Counted from the stretch's first letter, positions 45,458-53,960 are shown. The stretch is 64,000 bases of DNA from JAUHXS01 sp965213575 (GCA_965213575.1 CBDBZN010000020.1:62001-126000), one strand, 5' to 3'. Notes: generated from the sequence alone by a model not told the origin. Numbers and translations: made by a program.

Positions 45458-46332
45458 ACCTGATAGGAATTTGTATTATCTCCTTTTTTTCCAATAACGA
45501 TAACATTATTAATTGTTTCAAATACCCCATCAACTCCTAAGAAATCATTAACTTTATCATCATTATACCCACCCAACATACATGAGCCAAGTTTTATGGA
45601 CTCTGCCAGTAGACAAATTGTTTGTCCTACAAACCCGGATTCTTGGATTAAGAAGCGATAGCCTCTGTCACCATATTTTATTAATAAACGTTCAATAATT
45701 CCTGTTGTAATAATCAAAGCAGACGCAGTTCGCATATTTACATAGGGCTCGGCTTGTATTATTTTTAATAAGTCATCAACAAAATCTCCTCCTTTTAAAA
45801 ATTCTAGTGTATTATTCTCTGCCCTATAATGATAAAGTCCTAAAGGTATATGTCCACTTAGAATAACCACATATAATTCCAGGGGATATAACGCTCCTCC
45901 GGATGGAACATTTCGCATTCCAATATGTCCGTCTACATCGAATCCAACTATTTTACTTTTAAATGTTACTCCATACGACTGAAACAATAATGCAGTCAAT
46001 TCATTCAACGATATTTTATACGCTCTATCATAATCTCGAGTACTTCTACGATTAGTTAAACAATCATAAAGAGATTCTTTAGATTTAAAATTTTCATAAA
46101 TACTTAGGTCTATGGCTTCTTTACCAGGGTAACTCTTAAAGGGCTGACTGGCACGTTCTACTATATATGGACTGTTAAACATACCAATCTTCTCTCCTTG
46201 AGTCCGCATAGTATGCGCTGTAAACTTAGAGTTTTCATGATAAAGCATAGCGACAGATTCTTCAATGTTTTTCTTACCATACATTGAACCATCTTTGGCA
46301 TTATATTTATCTTTTATTTCTGCTACTTTCAT
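45454..46332 (-). CDS. SagB-type azoline dehydrogenase (FMN nitroreductase fold)
   Basis: 292 residues. RRSTRDYD (95-102) and PSGGALYPLELYVVIL (from 143) are the hallmark FMN-binding motifs of the SagB/McbC subfamily. They are followed by GLYHYRAENNTLEFL, QESGFVGQTICLLAESIKLG and SCMLGGYNDD. The enzyme oxidises azolines made by the cyclodehydratase to aromatic thiazoles and oxazoles, with loss of two hydrogens to FMN. The first 80 residues are an N-terminal extension. It sits between the YcaO gene (11 bp upstream) and the ABC ATPase (4-bp overlap). Functional assignment depends on both the motifs and this context. Confidence 0.88.
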   Translation of the reverse strand: MKVAEIKDKYNAKDGSMYGKKNIEESVAMLYHENSKFTAHTMRTQGEKIGMFNSPYIVERASQPFKSYPGKEAIDLSIYENFKSKESLYDCLTNRRSTRDYDRAYKISLNELTALLFQSYGVTFKSKIVGFDVDGHIGMRNVPSGGALYPLELYVVILSGHIPLGLYHYRAENNTLEFLKGGDFVDDLLKIIQAEPYVNMRTASALIITTGIIERLLIKYGDRGYRFLIQESGFVGQTICLLAESIKLGSCMLGGYNDDKVNDFLGVDGVFETINNVIVIGKKGDNTNSYQV

Positions 46333-46343
46333 AATGTTATTAT

Positions 46344-47639
46344 TTATGGAAATGGGTGAGGGTATTTATTTAAATTATGGTAATCATTTGATTTATATCC
46401 CATTTTTTCGGGCACAGAATATAGTCTTTCACCTCCTAAGAAATATAAAGGATAGGCACCTGACAGTTGGATTAACTGTGGAACGAAAACTTTAATACTA
46501 AAAAAGCCAAGTTGCCTGACATCATGCGTAGTTATATCTTTGAATAACACATTATAGTTCTGATCCTTTAGAAGTTGTACTATATGTTTTATTTCTTCTT
46601 GATCAGTTCTTTCAAACTTCTCATTGAAGTCAATCTTTTTTGTTTCTTCTGCATTTGTCCACTTATCAAATACAGGCCATAAATCCTGTCTTTTTACATA
46701 AAAAATGGAATGATCTTCAAAATTTTGTATAAATGTATAGTCATCCGAAGGAGTCCAATCTTTCTTTGCTCCTAACAAGTATCTGAAATAGGGAACTGCC
46801 TGACCAATCTCTTGGATCACTTTTTTAAGTGCTTCTCCATAGGTGGCCCGTGTAGAAGAGCCGACAGCAACAAATTTTCCGAATTCTGCTTCTCCAAAAC
46901 AAAACCCTAAAATAGAAGGCACCTCAATATCAAAACTGATATCAAAAAAATGCCATTCATATTTTGTTGGGAAACGATCATCTATATACTTCTGAATTTC
47001 TTCTGAAATAACAATTTTTGGTGTGAGCAAATTTTGCATCCATGTTATCACAAAACTATCTCTCTCGATCAATTCATACAAACCCGTTAAAATAGCTTTA
47101 TAATAATTGGTATGTGCAGCTAACCCTGTTGAAGTATTAGCGGTAATATACTTTTTATCATGATTATAAGGAAGATAAATAAACTGGGCCGGCAGCCAAG
47201 TCTCTTTTCCATTTGCTAAGTCTAAGGTCGGAAACCAAGTTAATTCAGCATCTTCCGTGAATTTGCCCATCCTAAAGCGATCATCTTTAAATTGCTCATT
47301 GTGAAACAACGCAAATTCATCAGGATGAACGGCGTGTTTAGTTTTGGAAAGTTCTTTATAGGATGAAAAAACGCTATCTTGTAAGTTGTAAAATGCAGAA
47401 GCATACCGCTCAACTGTTTCTCCAATTGTACCTAAAACAGCATCTTCCCATTCAAAACCACATCCCGCACTTCTACCTCCGTATTTTTCTCCTGATAAGT
47501 ATTCGGTATTTGCGGGCCAAACACCATAGTTGATCATATCCGGATCTCCGTTCATCCGGGGAAGTTTTAACACGTGATATAGAATACCAATTTCATTAGA
47601 AATAGTATCTAATCCATTTTTTAAAGTCGTAATACTCAT
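46344..47639 (-). CDS. YcaO cyclodehydratase of the RiPP operon
   Basis: 431 residues. The ATP-binding glutamates are in IGETVERYAS (Glu74, Glu77, Arg78), GLYELIERDSF (Glu189, Glu192, Arg193) and EALKKVIQEIGQA (Glu277, Gln280). The protein ends in NKYPHPFP, the PxPxP tail that marks YcaO enzymes of azole-forming RiPP clusters. It uses ATP to activate the amide backbone so that Cys, Ser or Thr side chains cyclise to azolines. The partner E1-like protein is encoded 6 bp upstream, so the cyclodehydratase is the split C plus D type, as in the streptolysin S system. Confidence 0.92.
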   Translation of the reverse strand: MSITTLKNGLDTISNEIGILYHVLKLPRMNGDPDMINYGVWPANTEYLSGEKYGGRSAGCGFEWEDAVLGTIGETVERYASAFYNLQDSVFSSYKELSKTKHAVHPDEFALFHNEQFKDDRFRMGKFTEDAELTWFPTLDLANGKETWLPAQFIYLPYNHDKKYITANTSTGLAAHTNYYKAILTGLYELIERDSFVITWMQNLLTPKIVISEEIQKYIDDRFPTKYEWHFFDISFDIEVPSILGFCFGEAEFGKFVAVGSSTRATYGEALKKVIQEIGQAVPYFRYLLGAKKDWTPSDDYTFIQNFEDHSIFYVKRQDLWPVFDKWTNAEETKKIDFNEKFERTDQEEIKHIVQLLKDQNYNVLFKDITTHDVRQLGFFSIKVFVPQLIQLSGAYPLYFLGGERLYSVPEKMGYKSNDYHNLNKYPHPFP

Positions 47640-47645
47640 CTTATA

Positions 47646-48614
47646 TTATTTTAAGGTGATTGCTTCCAGCCATGGAGAAGGATTATACTCTAGCTTAGGC
47701 TTGCATACTTCACAAAAAGGCTTCTTCAATAAAGAGTGGTTTGTAAGATTCATATTTATTATGTTAAGATTTATCACACTTCGCCAAGTAACCGGCAAAC
47801 TCCACTCTTCAATAAACTTCATAACTTCCAATAAAGTAAGATTAGCTACTATATTATATATTATATCAGCATTTGGAATAACATCAGGCTTAGAACTTTT
47901 TTTATTGATCTTTAAATAATCTTCATAGGAATTTAAAAAAGTAGGATGCTCATGATTGCTCTTGATTCTACTGATTAGGCAGTTGTAACATCCTGTTTCT
48001 TTGCCATAAAACAATGGGCCTATTTTTATAGAGGTTTCTTCAATGCCACCTACATATAACCAGGGTTTATTATTATTAAGTGCGGATTGGTTAATTAACT
48101 CGATGTGATAAGGTGACCATTCATTAGCATCAACGATTATAAAATCAGCACTATTTACTGCTTTTTCAAAATCTATCTTATCATGATAATTATATGTATT
48201 AATTTCTTTAAACTTATCCTTTTGTGCCTGCAACTGGATTTTTTCAGTCAATGTTCCCTGCCCAAAAATGCTCAATGTAAAATCAGAGATTTGTTTTGCT
48301 TCTGATGATGAATATTGATATTCAGAGCTTTCTTTCTTATACTTTAATTCTTTAGATATTTGAAAAGATAAAAGTCTGTAATCATCTAAAATTTTTAGGA
48401 CATCAATGACTTTAGCTTCATTATCTTTTTTTTGTACTTTTTGCTTTAATTCTGAAAGGCTTAATTCATTATTTCCTTGCAACTCTGAAACAATTTCCAA
48501 AAATATGTATTCTCGTTCCTGATCATCAAATTCTATAGAATATGAATTTGTTTTTGTTCTTAATTGATAACAGTTATGTTTCTCATCTTTGAAGATGTCA
48601 AAGTTTTCTATCAT
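47646..48614 (-). CDS. E1/ThiF-like RiPP leader-recognition partner (TOMM C protein)
   Basis: 322 residues. The N-terminal 90 residues look like a winged-helix RiPP recognition element (YQLRTKTNSYSIEFDDQERE YIFLEIVSELQG). The rest is a degenerate ThiF/E1-like domain with paired cysteines at CYNC (209, 212) and CEVC (301, 304), consistent with the structural zinc site of this group. In azole RiPP systems this protein binds the leader and presents the precursor to the YcaO enzyme. The gene follows the precursor after a strong hairpin and is 6 bp from the YcaO start. Confidence 0.82.
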   Translation of the reverse strand: MIENFDIFKDEKHNCYQLRTKTNSYSIEFDDQEREYIFLEIVSELQGNNELSLSELKQKVQKKDNEAKVIDVLKILDDYRLLSFQISKELKYKKESSEYQYSSSEAKQISDFTLSIFGQGTLTEKIQLQAQKDKFKEINTYNYHDKIDFEKAVNSADFIIVDANEWSPYHIELINQSALNNNKPWLYVGGIEETSIKIGPLFYGKETGCYNCLISRIKSNHEHPTFLNSYEDYLKINKKSSKPDVIPNADIIYNIVANLTLLEVMKFIEEWSLPVTWRSVINLNIINMNLTNHSLLKKPFCEVCKPKLEYNPSPWLEAITLK

Positions 48615-48642
48615 GGTATTTATTTAAATCAATGTTAAAATT

Positions 48643-48676
48643 ACAGATGGAGTGCACATAGCAGCACCCCATCTGT
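48643..48676 (-). terminator. Hairpin (partial terminator) between precursor and modification genes
   Basis: Thirteen bases (48664-48676 and 48643-48655) pair with one G-T wobble around an 8-base loop. On the transcribed strand it begins 21 bases after the precursor stop and is followed by AATTTTAAC rather than a full T run. A leaky terminator here would give much more precursor mRNA than enzyme mRNA, as is known for sagA. Confidence 0.7.
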
Positions 48677-48697
48677 TTTAAGTTTTTGAAAAAAGAA

Positions 48698-48847
48698 TTA
48701 TAATTCTCCCGTAGAAGAAGTTATATCCTCAGGTCCAAAAAACCAGCAGCAACAAGTACATGTATTACAGTTACAGCAACATCCAACGGCTACTGCAGCT
48801 ACTAAATCATGTCCAAATGACTTATTACCTAGTTTTGTGATTTTCAT
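48698..48847 (-). CDS. Cysteine-rich azole RiPP precursor peptide
   Basis: A 49-codon frame, ATG at 48845-48847 and TAA at 48698-48700. The first 22 residues (MKITKLGNKSFGHDLVAAVA plus VG) form a leader. The core begins with CCCNCNTCTCCCWFFG: eight cysteines in 12 residues, with Asn and Thr between them. A tail with Thr and Ser (DITSSTGEL) follows. The pattern of a cysteine block followed by a Ser/Thr/Gly-containing tail is that of streptolysin S-type (SagA) and heterocycloanthracin precursors. The neighbouring C, D and dehydrogenase genes would convert Cys, Ser and Thr to azoles. Likely leader cleavage is at the AVAVG-C junction, which is inference. The mature product may be antibacterial, cytolytic or metal binding. 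Confidence 0.9.
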   Translation of the reverse strand: MKITKLGNKSFGHDLVAAVAVGCCCNCNTCTCCCWFFGPEDITSSTGEL

Positions 48848-48917
48848 AATATTTAATTTTAGTTTTCACAAAAAACAGATGCCTTTTATACGAGTTCATC
48901 CTTTCCCCGATCCGATA

Positions 48918-48925
48918 CAAACTTA
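48918..48925 (-). promoter_or_regulatory. -7 box of the RiPP precursor promoter
   Basis: On the minus strand TAAGTTTG matches TAnnTTTG and lies 71 bases upstream of the precursor ATG. There is no TTTG at the -33 position, which is instead occupied by the palindrome at 48925-48952. Confidence 0.5.
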
Positions 48926-48952
48926 ACACCCTAGCATAAATGCTAGGGTGTT
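48925..48952. promoter_or_regulatory. Perfect 12-bp inverted repeat abutting the RiPP promoter (operator or terminator)
   Basis: AACACCCTAGCA (48925-48936) and its exact complement (48941-48952) enclose TAAA. On the plus strand it is followed by TTTTATATT and looks like a terminator, yet there is no plus-strand gene for 10 kb upstream. On the minus strand it overlaps the -33 region of the precursor promoter, so an operator for the adjacent HTH protein is possible. Confidence 0.6.
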
Positions 48953-49000
48953 TTTATATTACCTAATCATTACGTTCTACAGTTAATTGTTTTCTCATTG

Positions 49001-49210
49001 TTAACCCTCTTTATCATTAATGAAAAATTTAACTAATTCCTTACAGTATTTTATCTCATAACCCTTATCTCTTAATCCGGCTATCATCCTTTTAGCAGTT
49101 CTTTTACTGACCCCAAATTGTTTTGATATTTGTGATAATGATATACCCTTTCCTTTTTCAACCATTTCCAATAAATATTCTAATTTTTTATTATTTCCCT
49201 CGAGCTTCAT
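49001..49210 (-). CDS. Small helix-turn-helix protein, candidate regulator of the RiPP operon
   Basis: 69 residues. ISLSQISKQFGVSKRTAKRM IAGLRDKG is a clear helix-turn-helix of the HTH_11/DeoR type, with residues 23-45 forming the recognition unit. The N-terminus (MKLEGNNKKLEYLLEMVEKG) is helical. There is no effector or oligomerisation domain. It lies 153 bp upstream of the precursor on the same strand, separated from it by the palindrome and promoter, so it is a good candidate for local transcription control. This function is inferred from fold and position. Confidence 0.72.
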   Translation of the reverse strand: MKLEGNNKKLEYLLEMVEKGKGISLSQISKQFGVSKRTAKRMIAGLRDKGYEIKYCKELVKFFINDKEG

Positions 49211-49546
49211 TTCATGACTATTTTTAGCCGAGTTTAAAACAAGTGAATCTCAAAATTGACCTTACATCTTTATAAATTAAATAAGATTTATTCGTAATTG
49301 GATATGTATTATATAGCATGGATTATAATTTCCTTATTGGAATTTAATATGATAAGTGAAAAAATAAGAAACTAATTATAATAAATTATAAGGGGGGAGA
49401 GAGATAATTTATTCATAATACTGAGTTAATTTTTAAACAACAATTGAAAAAATTATCAAAATGGCTTTATTAACACATAGTGGATATGGTAATAATTGGA
49501 GTAAATGAAGATGAGTATAAAATTGGTTTATTTTAAAGTAATAGTA
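49211..49546. other. Intergenic spacer without supported genes
   Basis: 336 bp of AT-rich sequence separating the RiPP operon from the Bat operon. It contains a G-rich patch (AAGGGGGGAGAGAGATAAT near 49390) and a 15-codon frame from the ATG at 49461 that has no supporting features. I see no tRNA, strong hairpin or clear promoter pair. The HTH gene's promoter presumably lies in it. Confidence 0.6.
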
Positions 49547-50302
49547 TCATATCCTCTCTATCACATTTTTTTTCACCCAACCGACTTTACCATCTGCAAG
49601 TTTGATGCGTTGCCAATCAGCAAGTTCATCCATTAATTGCACTTTTGTACCTTCATGCAAAATGAACACATCTGTCCCCGACTCATCGGGAGAACTTTTA
49701 ACATACACATTTGAATCGAAGACAATTGCCTCATTTTTATTTATTTCTGCTTGATGTTGTTGATAAGCCATGGTAAAAGACCCAAAAAATAAAAACAAAC
49801 CTATCACAGCTATAAAAAAAGATACTTTTTTACCACCTGCATATTTGACTAGTACAAAAGCCGTAAGCGATATGAAAAATATCCACCATAAAATAATAGA
49901 AATAATGCTCCATTTAGAAGAAGACATCATTCCATATATACCTTTCCACCATTTTGTAAAGAATGGTGTAGGAATAGCTTCTATTTTATCAGCAACTTGC
50001 AGATTAGCTATTCTTAGATTAAATTCAATATCTTCATCTTCGGGAGCTAGTATTTGCGCTCGTTCATAGTTTAGTATGGCATTTGCAATTCTACCGCTTT
50101 TAAAATAGCTATTGCCTAAGTTAAAATATAATTCAGCTGACTCATAACCCATTCCCGCTATAGAATCATATAATTCAGTAGCTGCTTGATAGTTTTTTCG
50201 TGCATATGCATCATTAGCTTGCTGAAATAAATCACTAGGAGCAGCCTTTATAAAAGACCATATAAAAAGCAAAAAGGTTAAATGTAAAACAATCTTTCTC
50301 AT
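49547..50302 (-). CDS. batE: Aerotolerance protein BatE (TPR and SH3 domain)
   Basis: 251 residues with a signal peptide (ending IKAAP). TPR repeats follow (FQQANDAYARKNYQAATELY, ESAELYFNLGNSYFKSGRIA, NAILNYERAQILAPEDEDIE), then two membrane helices (about 132-185) and a C-terminal bacterial SH3 domain (NVYVKSSPDESGTDVFILHE, WQRIKLADGKVGWVKKNV). BatE is the last gene of the Bat operon, whose products help cells tolerate oxygen and envelope stress in several bacteria. The start overlaps the batD stop by 4 bp. Confidence 0.87.
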   Translation of the reverse strand: MRKIVLHLTFLLFIWSFIKAAPSDLFQQANDAYARKNYQAATELYDSIAGMGYESAELYFNLGNSYFKSGRIANAILNYERAQILAPEDEDIEFNLRIANLQVADKIEAIPTPFFTKWWKGIYGMMSSSKWSIISIILWWIFFISLTAFVLVKYAGGKKVSFFIAVIGLFLFFGSFTMAYQQHQAEINKNEAIVFDSNVYVKSSPDESGTDVFILHEGTKVQLMDELADWQRIKLADGKVGWVKKNVIERI

Positions 50303-52116
50303 GCTTTAGATTCTATAGTTGAAATGAGTTGTGTAGAATCCTCATATACTTGTTCCATTCCCCCGGTTACTGCAGAAGGGGCAAATAATGCCATTTCACA
50401 TTTAGAAATGGTGTCCATTAAATGGTTAATATCCTCTTCTCTTACTGCTTTTCCTTGTAATTTCTCTTTTACTGTCTCCTTTGATAAATTGGCAGTAGGA
50501 ATATTAAATTTATCACTTGCATATCCTAATAATGCTTTTATAACTTCATTATAAAATGCTTTTTGATTATTTTGCTCCATTAATTTTTTAGCATTTTTCA
50601 ACCGTTTTCTAGCAATACCGGTTGCTTTTTTTCTCTTAAGCAAAAAGGCATTGCTTTGTAACTTATTTCTTCTTCGGTCCACTACTAAAGCTCCGGCAAA
50701 AAGCAATAATGGGCTGATCAACAAAATTATAAAAGCCGATGAGCCAAAGAAATATCGACCTTGTTTTTTTAAATTCACTTGATCAGTTTTTATATATCTG
50801 ATGTCTTGCCCTAGCAGCTCGACGTTTTCTTTGCTTACGCCGGTAATTTGATTAGTATTTGATGAATATGTTCCATCACCTTTTTCAACTTTAATAAGAT
50901 ATTCTTGAGAGGATAGCCGTACATAATCTTTTTTATCAGGATCAAAATAAGAAAAGTTCAATGCCGGCAGTCGGTATTCTCCCGGGCGCCTGGGGATAAG
51001 TAAATATTCATATGTTTTGCTGCCTTTTACCGGATTAGCGCCTTTTGGATTTGTTTCACTTACTTTAGGGTCATATGCTTCAAAATCAGGAGGCAAGTCC
51101 AGCTTAGGTTCTTCAATAAGCTTTATATTTCCTTGCCCGGATATCTTTATTCTATAAGTTAAAGGTTCATTAACTTTGGTAGTCGTTTGGTTTAAACTGA
51201 CATCAAATGAAAAATCACCTACTGCTCCATTAAAATCTGTTGGGCGATTAGCACGAGGCAGCGGCTTAACGTTGATATTAATTTTATTGGTTTTCATAGT
51301 GTGTTTCACATCTTGATACCCACCAAAAAAATCATCAAAAAAGCTTCTTCGCCTGCTTGCTTGTTGTATTCTAACTACCGCTTCCATTTCCAATGGATCA
51401 ATTTCGAGAGTGCCGTCACGCTGCGGAAATAAAGCAACTTTTCGGATCGTACCAACATTATACGCGACACCGTCAACCACTTCTTTCTTTACTTCAAGCT
51501 GTTGCGGAAATTCAATATCATTGCTCCAAAACCCGGTTAAAGCCGGCATTTTATCTATTCCGTAGTTGACAATAGAAAGTCGAGTAAATAGTTTAAAAGT
51601 GACAGTAATTTGTTCGCCCAGATAGGGATTTGTTTTATCTACATAAGCCCTAATAAACACATTATCTGCTATTTCGTTACCGGGTTGCTGAGTTTCGTTT
51701 TGAGATTGATCAGGACTAGTAGTAGAACTTCCGGCTTGAACTGCTTCTACGGTAACGCTATTGGACTTAAAAACTTTTCCTTTATATTGAAAAGAAGCCG
51801 GGGCAATTTCTACCGTCCCAACAGTTTTCGGTTGCAGAACATATGACAAAGAGACAGAACGAGACATGCTGCCATTAATGATTTGCATGCTGGTGGATTG
51901 GTTAGGGCCGCCAAGCAATCTGAAATTGCTTAAGTCAGGTGGCTGAAATTGCTTTAGGTCAGCATTTTCAATCGTATAAGTTAATTCAAAATAATCATTT
52001 AAAGCAACCTTTTTCTTATCCACTGTTGCTGAAAATACTATTTCTTGAGCTGTAGATGTTTTGAATGAAACTACAACAAAAAGTAAAAGAAAAAATATGT
52101 GCTTAACTGCTTTCAA
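50299..52116 (-). CDS. batD: Aerotolerance protein BatD
   Basis: 605 residues. A signal peptide (ending STAQ) is followed by repeated BatD domains (IVFSATVDKKKVALNDYFEL TYTIENADL; VFIRAYVDKTNPYLGEQITV TFKLFTRL; DFSFDVSLNQTTTKVNEPLT YRIKISGQGN). One membrane helix lies near residue 450 (FGSSAFIILLISPLLLFAGA), followed by a cytoplasmic helical tail with KALLGYASDKFNIPTANLSK. The domain arrangement suggests an inner-membrane scaffold in contact with periplasmic partners. It overlaps batE by 4 bp and lies 10 bp after batC. Confidence 0.9.
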   Translation of the reverse strand: MKAVKHIFFLLLFVVVSFKTSTAQEIVFSATVDKKKVALNDYFELTYTIENADLKQFQPPDLSNFRLLGGPNQSTSMQIINGSMSRSVSLSYVLQPKTVGTVEIAPASFQYKGKVFKSNSVTVEAVQAGSSTTSPDQSQNETQQPGNEIADNVFIRAYVDKTNPYLGEQITVTFKLFTRLSIVNYGIDKMPALTGFWSNDIEFPQQLEVKKEVVDGVAYNVGTIRKVALFPQRDGTLEIDPLEMEAVVRIQQASRRRSFFDDFFGGYQDVKHTMKTNKININVKPLPRANRPTDFNGAVGDFSFDVSLNQTTTKVNEPLTYRIKISGQGNIKLIEEPKLDLPPDFEAYDPKVSETNPKGANPVKGSKTYEYLLIPRRPGEYRLPALNFSYFDPDKKDYVRLSSQEYLIKVEKGDGTYSSNTNQITGVSKENVELLGQDIRYIKTDQVNLKKQGRYFFGSSAFIILLISPLLLFAGALVVDRRRNKLQSNAFLLKRKKATGIARKRLKNAKKLMEQNNQKAFYNEVIKALLGYASDKFNIPTANLSKETVKEKLQGKAVREEDINHLMDTISKCEMALFAPSAVTGGMEQVYEDSTQLISTIESKA

Positions 52117-52126
52117 TGCTTAATAT

Positions 52127-52915
52127 TTACCAATCTTTATCAGTTTTAGTCGGTTGCCCTTTCCGTTGTTGCAATAACATTTTTTCTTGCAACTTTTTTT
52201 CCTCATTTTTTAATGCCTCCAATAATCGTTCCGCTTCTTCCTTAGACAAACGCTGCTCCCGAGGTTGCGGCTGCTGTGGTTGCTGATCTTTTTGATCTCC
52301 CTTTTGTTCATCCGGTTTTTGATTTTCTTTTTGTTGTTGATCTTGATCTTTATCGCCTTTTTCGTCTTGATCTTTTTTGTCTTTATTTTTATCTTTTTTG
52401 CTATCGTCTTTATTATCCTCTTTTTGCTCGTCGTCCTTCTTATCTTCGTCCTTTTTATCTTGATCTTGGTTTTGTTGAGGTGGGTTTGCTTTCAACATAG
52501 ATTGAGCATACGCTAAGTTATATTTCGTGTCTACATCTTTAGGATTGTTTTTGAGCGAATTTTTATAAGCTTCTATGGCCTCTTTATAATTTTTTTGTTC
52601 TAAATAAGTATTGCCTAAATTATGGTATGCTTTATATTTTATGTCTTTATCATCAGAGGTTTCTGCTGTTATTTTAAATTGATCTGCTGCTTTTTGCCAT
52701 TCTTTTTGTTGGTAATAAGTATCTCCTAAATTAAACGTAGGTGCTTTCATCTGTGGGTCTTTTTCTAATGCTTTTCTGTATTTAATTTCTGCTTCAGAAT
52801 AGTTGCCGTTTTCATACAAATCATTGCCTTCTCTGACTAGGTTTTTTTCGGATTGAGCAATTACTAGATTAATAATTAACAAATTAGCTAATATGCAAAA
52901 TAAAAAACTACGCAT
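52127..52915 (-). CDS. batC: Aerotolerance protein BatC (TPR protein)
   Basis: 262 residues with a signal peptide (ending VIAQ) and three TPR units (LVREGNDLYENGNYSEAEIK, FNLGDTYYQQKEWQKAADQF, HNLGNTYLEQKNYKEAIEAY, plus LKNNPKDVDTKYNLAYAQSM). The second half is an extreme Asp/Lys/Gln-rich low-complexity linker ending in an acidic-basic helix (RLSKEEAERLLEALKNEEKK). This TPR plus charged-linker layout is the usual form of BatC. The start overlaps the batB stop by 8 bp. Long apparent frames on the opposite strand here are artefacts of the biased composition. Confidence 0.87.
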   Translation of the reverse strand: MRSFLFCILANLLIINLVIAQSEKNLVREGNDLYENGNYSEAEIKYRKALEKDPQMKAPTFNLGDTYYQQKEWQKAADQFKITAETSDDKDIKYKAYHNLGNTYLEQKNYKEAIEAYKNSLKNNPKDVDTKYNLAYAQSMLKANPPQQNQDQDKKDEDKKDDEQKEDNKDDSKKDKNKDKKDQDEKGDKDQDQQQKENQKPDEQKGDQKDQQPQQPQPREQRLSKEEAERLLEALKNEEKKLQEKMLLQQRKGQPTKTDKDW

Positions 52916-53960
52916 GTTTCCCCTCCTTTGTTTTTAAAAAACTCCAATTAGAAAACCATTTATTACTTCTTACAGAAATCAACAATTCTAAAGCAAGCAA
53001 TAAAAAAGCTGCAGATAAAAAGTATTGGAACTTATCATCGTAATCAGTATAAATTCTTTCTTCAAAGTCTTTCTTTTCTATAGAACCTAAAGCCTTCATG
53101 AGATAATTTATATCATTAGGCCCGCCATCAGACAGGTGAATATATTCTCCATCGGCTACAGCTGCTAATTGTTGAAGCATCACTTCATTTAGTTTTGATA
53201 AAACAATATTGTTGGATTGATCTTTTTTGTAGTCAACTTGCCACCCGTTTCTATAAACAGGGATTGGAGCACCTTGCACAGAACCTACGCCTATGGTAAA
53301 TATTGACACTCCTTCTTCTGCAACTTCTTTTGCTATTTCCAAAGCATCTTGTTCATGATCTTCTCCGTCACTAATCATAACAAGTGCTTTATGTTTCTGC
53401 TCACCTGCTTCAAAAGCAATAACTGCCTGGTTAATAGCATCACTAATGGCAGTCCCTTGTGTAGGAACCATATCTGTATTAATAGTACTTAAAAACATTT
53501 TAGCTGCTGCATAATCAGTGGTAAGCGGCATCTGTAGGTATGCATTTCCGGCAAACACGATTAATGCAATGCGGTCGTTTTGCATATTTTCTATCATCTT
53601 AGAAATAAATCTTTGAGCTTTCGCTAAACGGTTAGGACGTACATCTTCTGCCATCATACTTTTCGAAACATCCAAGGCAACAACGATATCTATTCCCGAG
53701 CGTTTTACTTTTTCTAATTTTGACCCTAATTGCAAATTTGCCAGTCCTAAGATTATTGCCGATAAGGCAAGTATGGCAACTAAAAATTTAAACTGATGTT
53801 TGTAGACCGGGTAATCGACCATCAATCGTTTGATTGTTGGCACATGGCCCAGTTTTTTCAAGCTAATCTTCCTCCATCGCATCATGATCAAAAAGATGAT
53901 CAATAGCACCGGAATGACTATAAAGCCGTAGAAATAATATACGTGTTCAAATCTTAACAT
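52908..53960 (-). CDS. batB: Aerotolerance protein BatB (VWA domain)
   Basis: 350 residues. Two N-terminal membrane helices (about 7-27, 57-77) precede a von Willebrand A domain (about 88-300), with the metal-ion adhesion site DVSKSM, a threonine in PLTTDYAAAK and ISDGEDHEQD. A C-terminal membrane helix follows (FFLSAAFLLLALELLISV-like segment). The layout matches BatA/BatB inner-membrane proteins, which probably interact through the periplasmic or cytoplasmic VWA domains. It follows batA after 60 bp containing a perfect inverted repeat. Confidence 0.9.
   Translation of the reverse strand: MLRFEHVYYFYGFIVIPVLLIIFLIMMRWRKISLKKLGHVPTIKRLMVDYPVYKHQFKFLVAILALSAIILGLANLQLGSKLEKVKRSGIDIVVALDVSKSMMAEDVRPNRLAKAQRFISKMIENMQNDRIALIVFAGNAYLQMPLTTDYAAAKMFLSTINTDMVPTQGTAISDAINQAVIAFEAGEQKHKALVMISDGEDHEQDALEIAKEVAEEGVSIFTIGVGSVQGAPIPVYRNGWQVDYKKDQSNNIVLSKLNEVMLQQLAAVADGEYIHLSDGGPNDINYLMKALGSIEKKDFEERIYTDYDDKFQYFLSAAFLLLALELLISVRSNKWFSNWSFLKTKEGKHA

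Noticed and set aside
49461..49508. A 15-codon frame between the RiPP and Bat operons as a second precursor
   Set aside because: No cysteines, no leader similarity to the precursor, and no promoter or hairpin support.
52265..52516. Two long hydrophobic plus-strand frames
   Set aside because: They are the complement of BatC's Asp/Lys/Gln-rich linker and reflect composition only.
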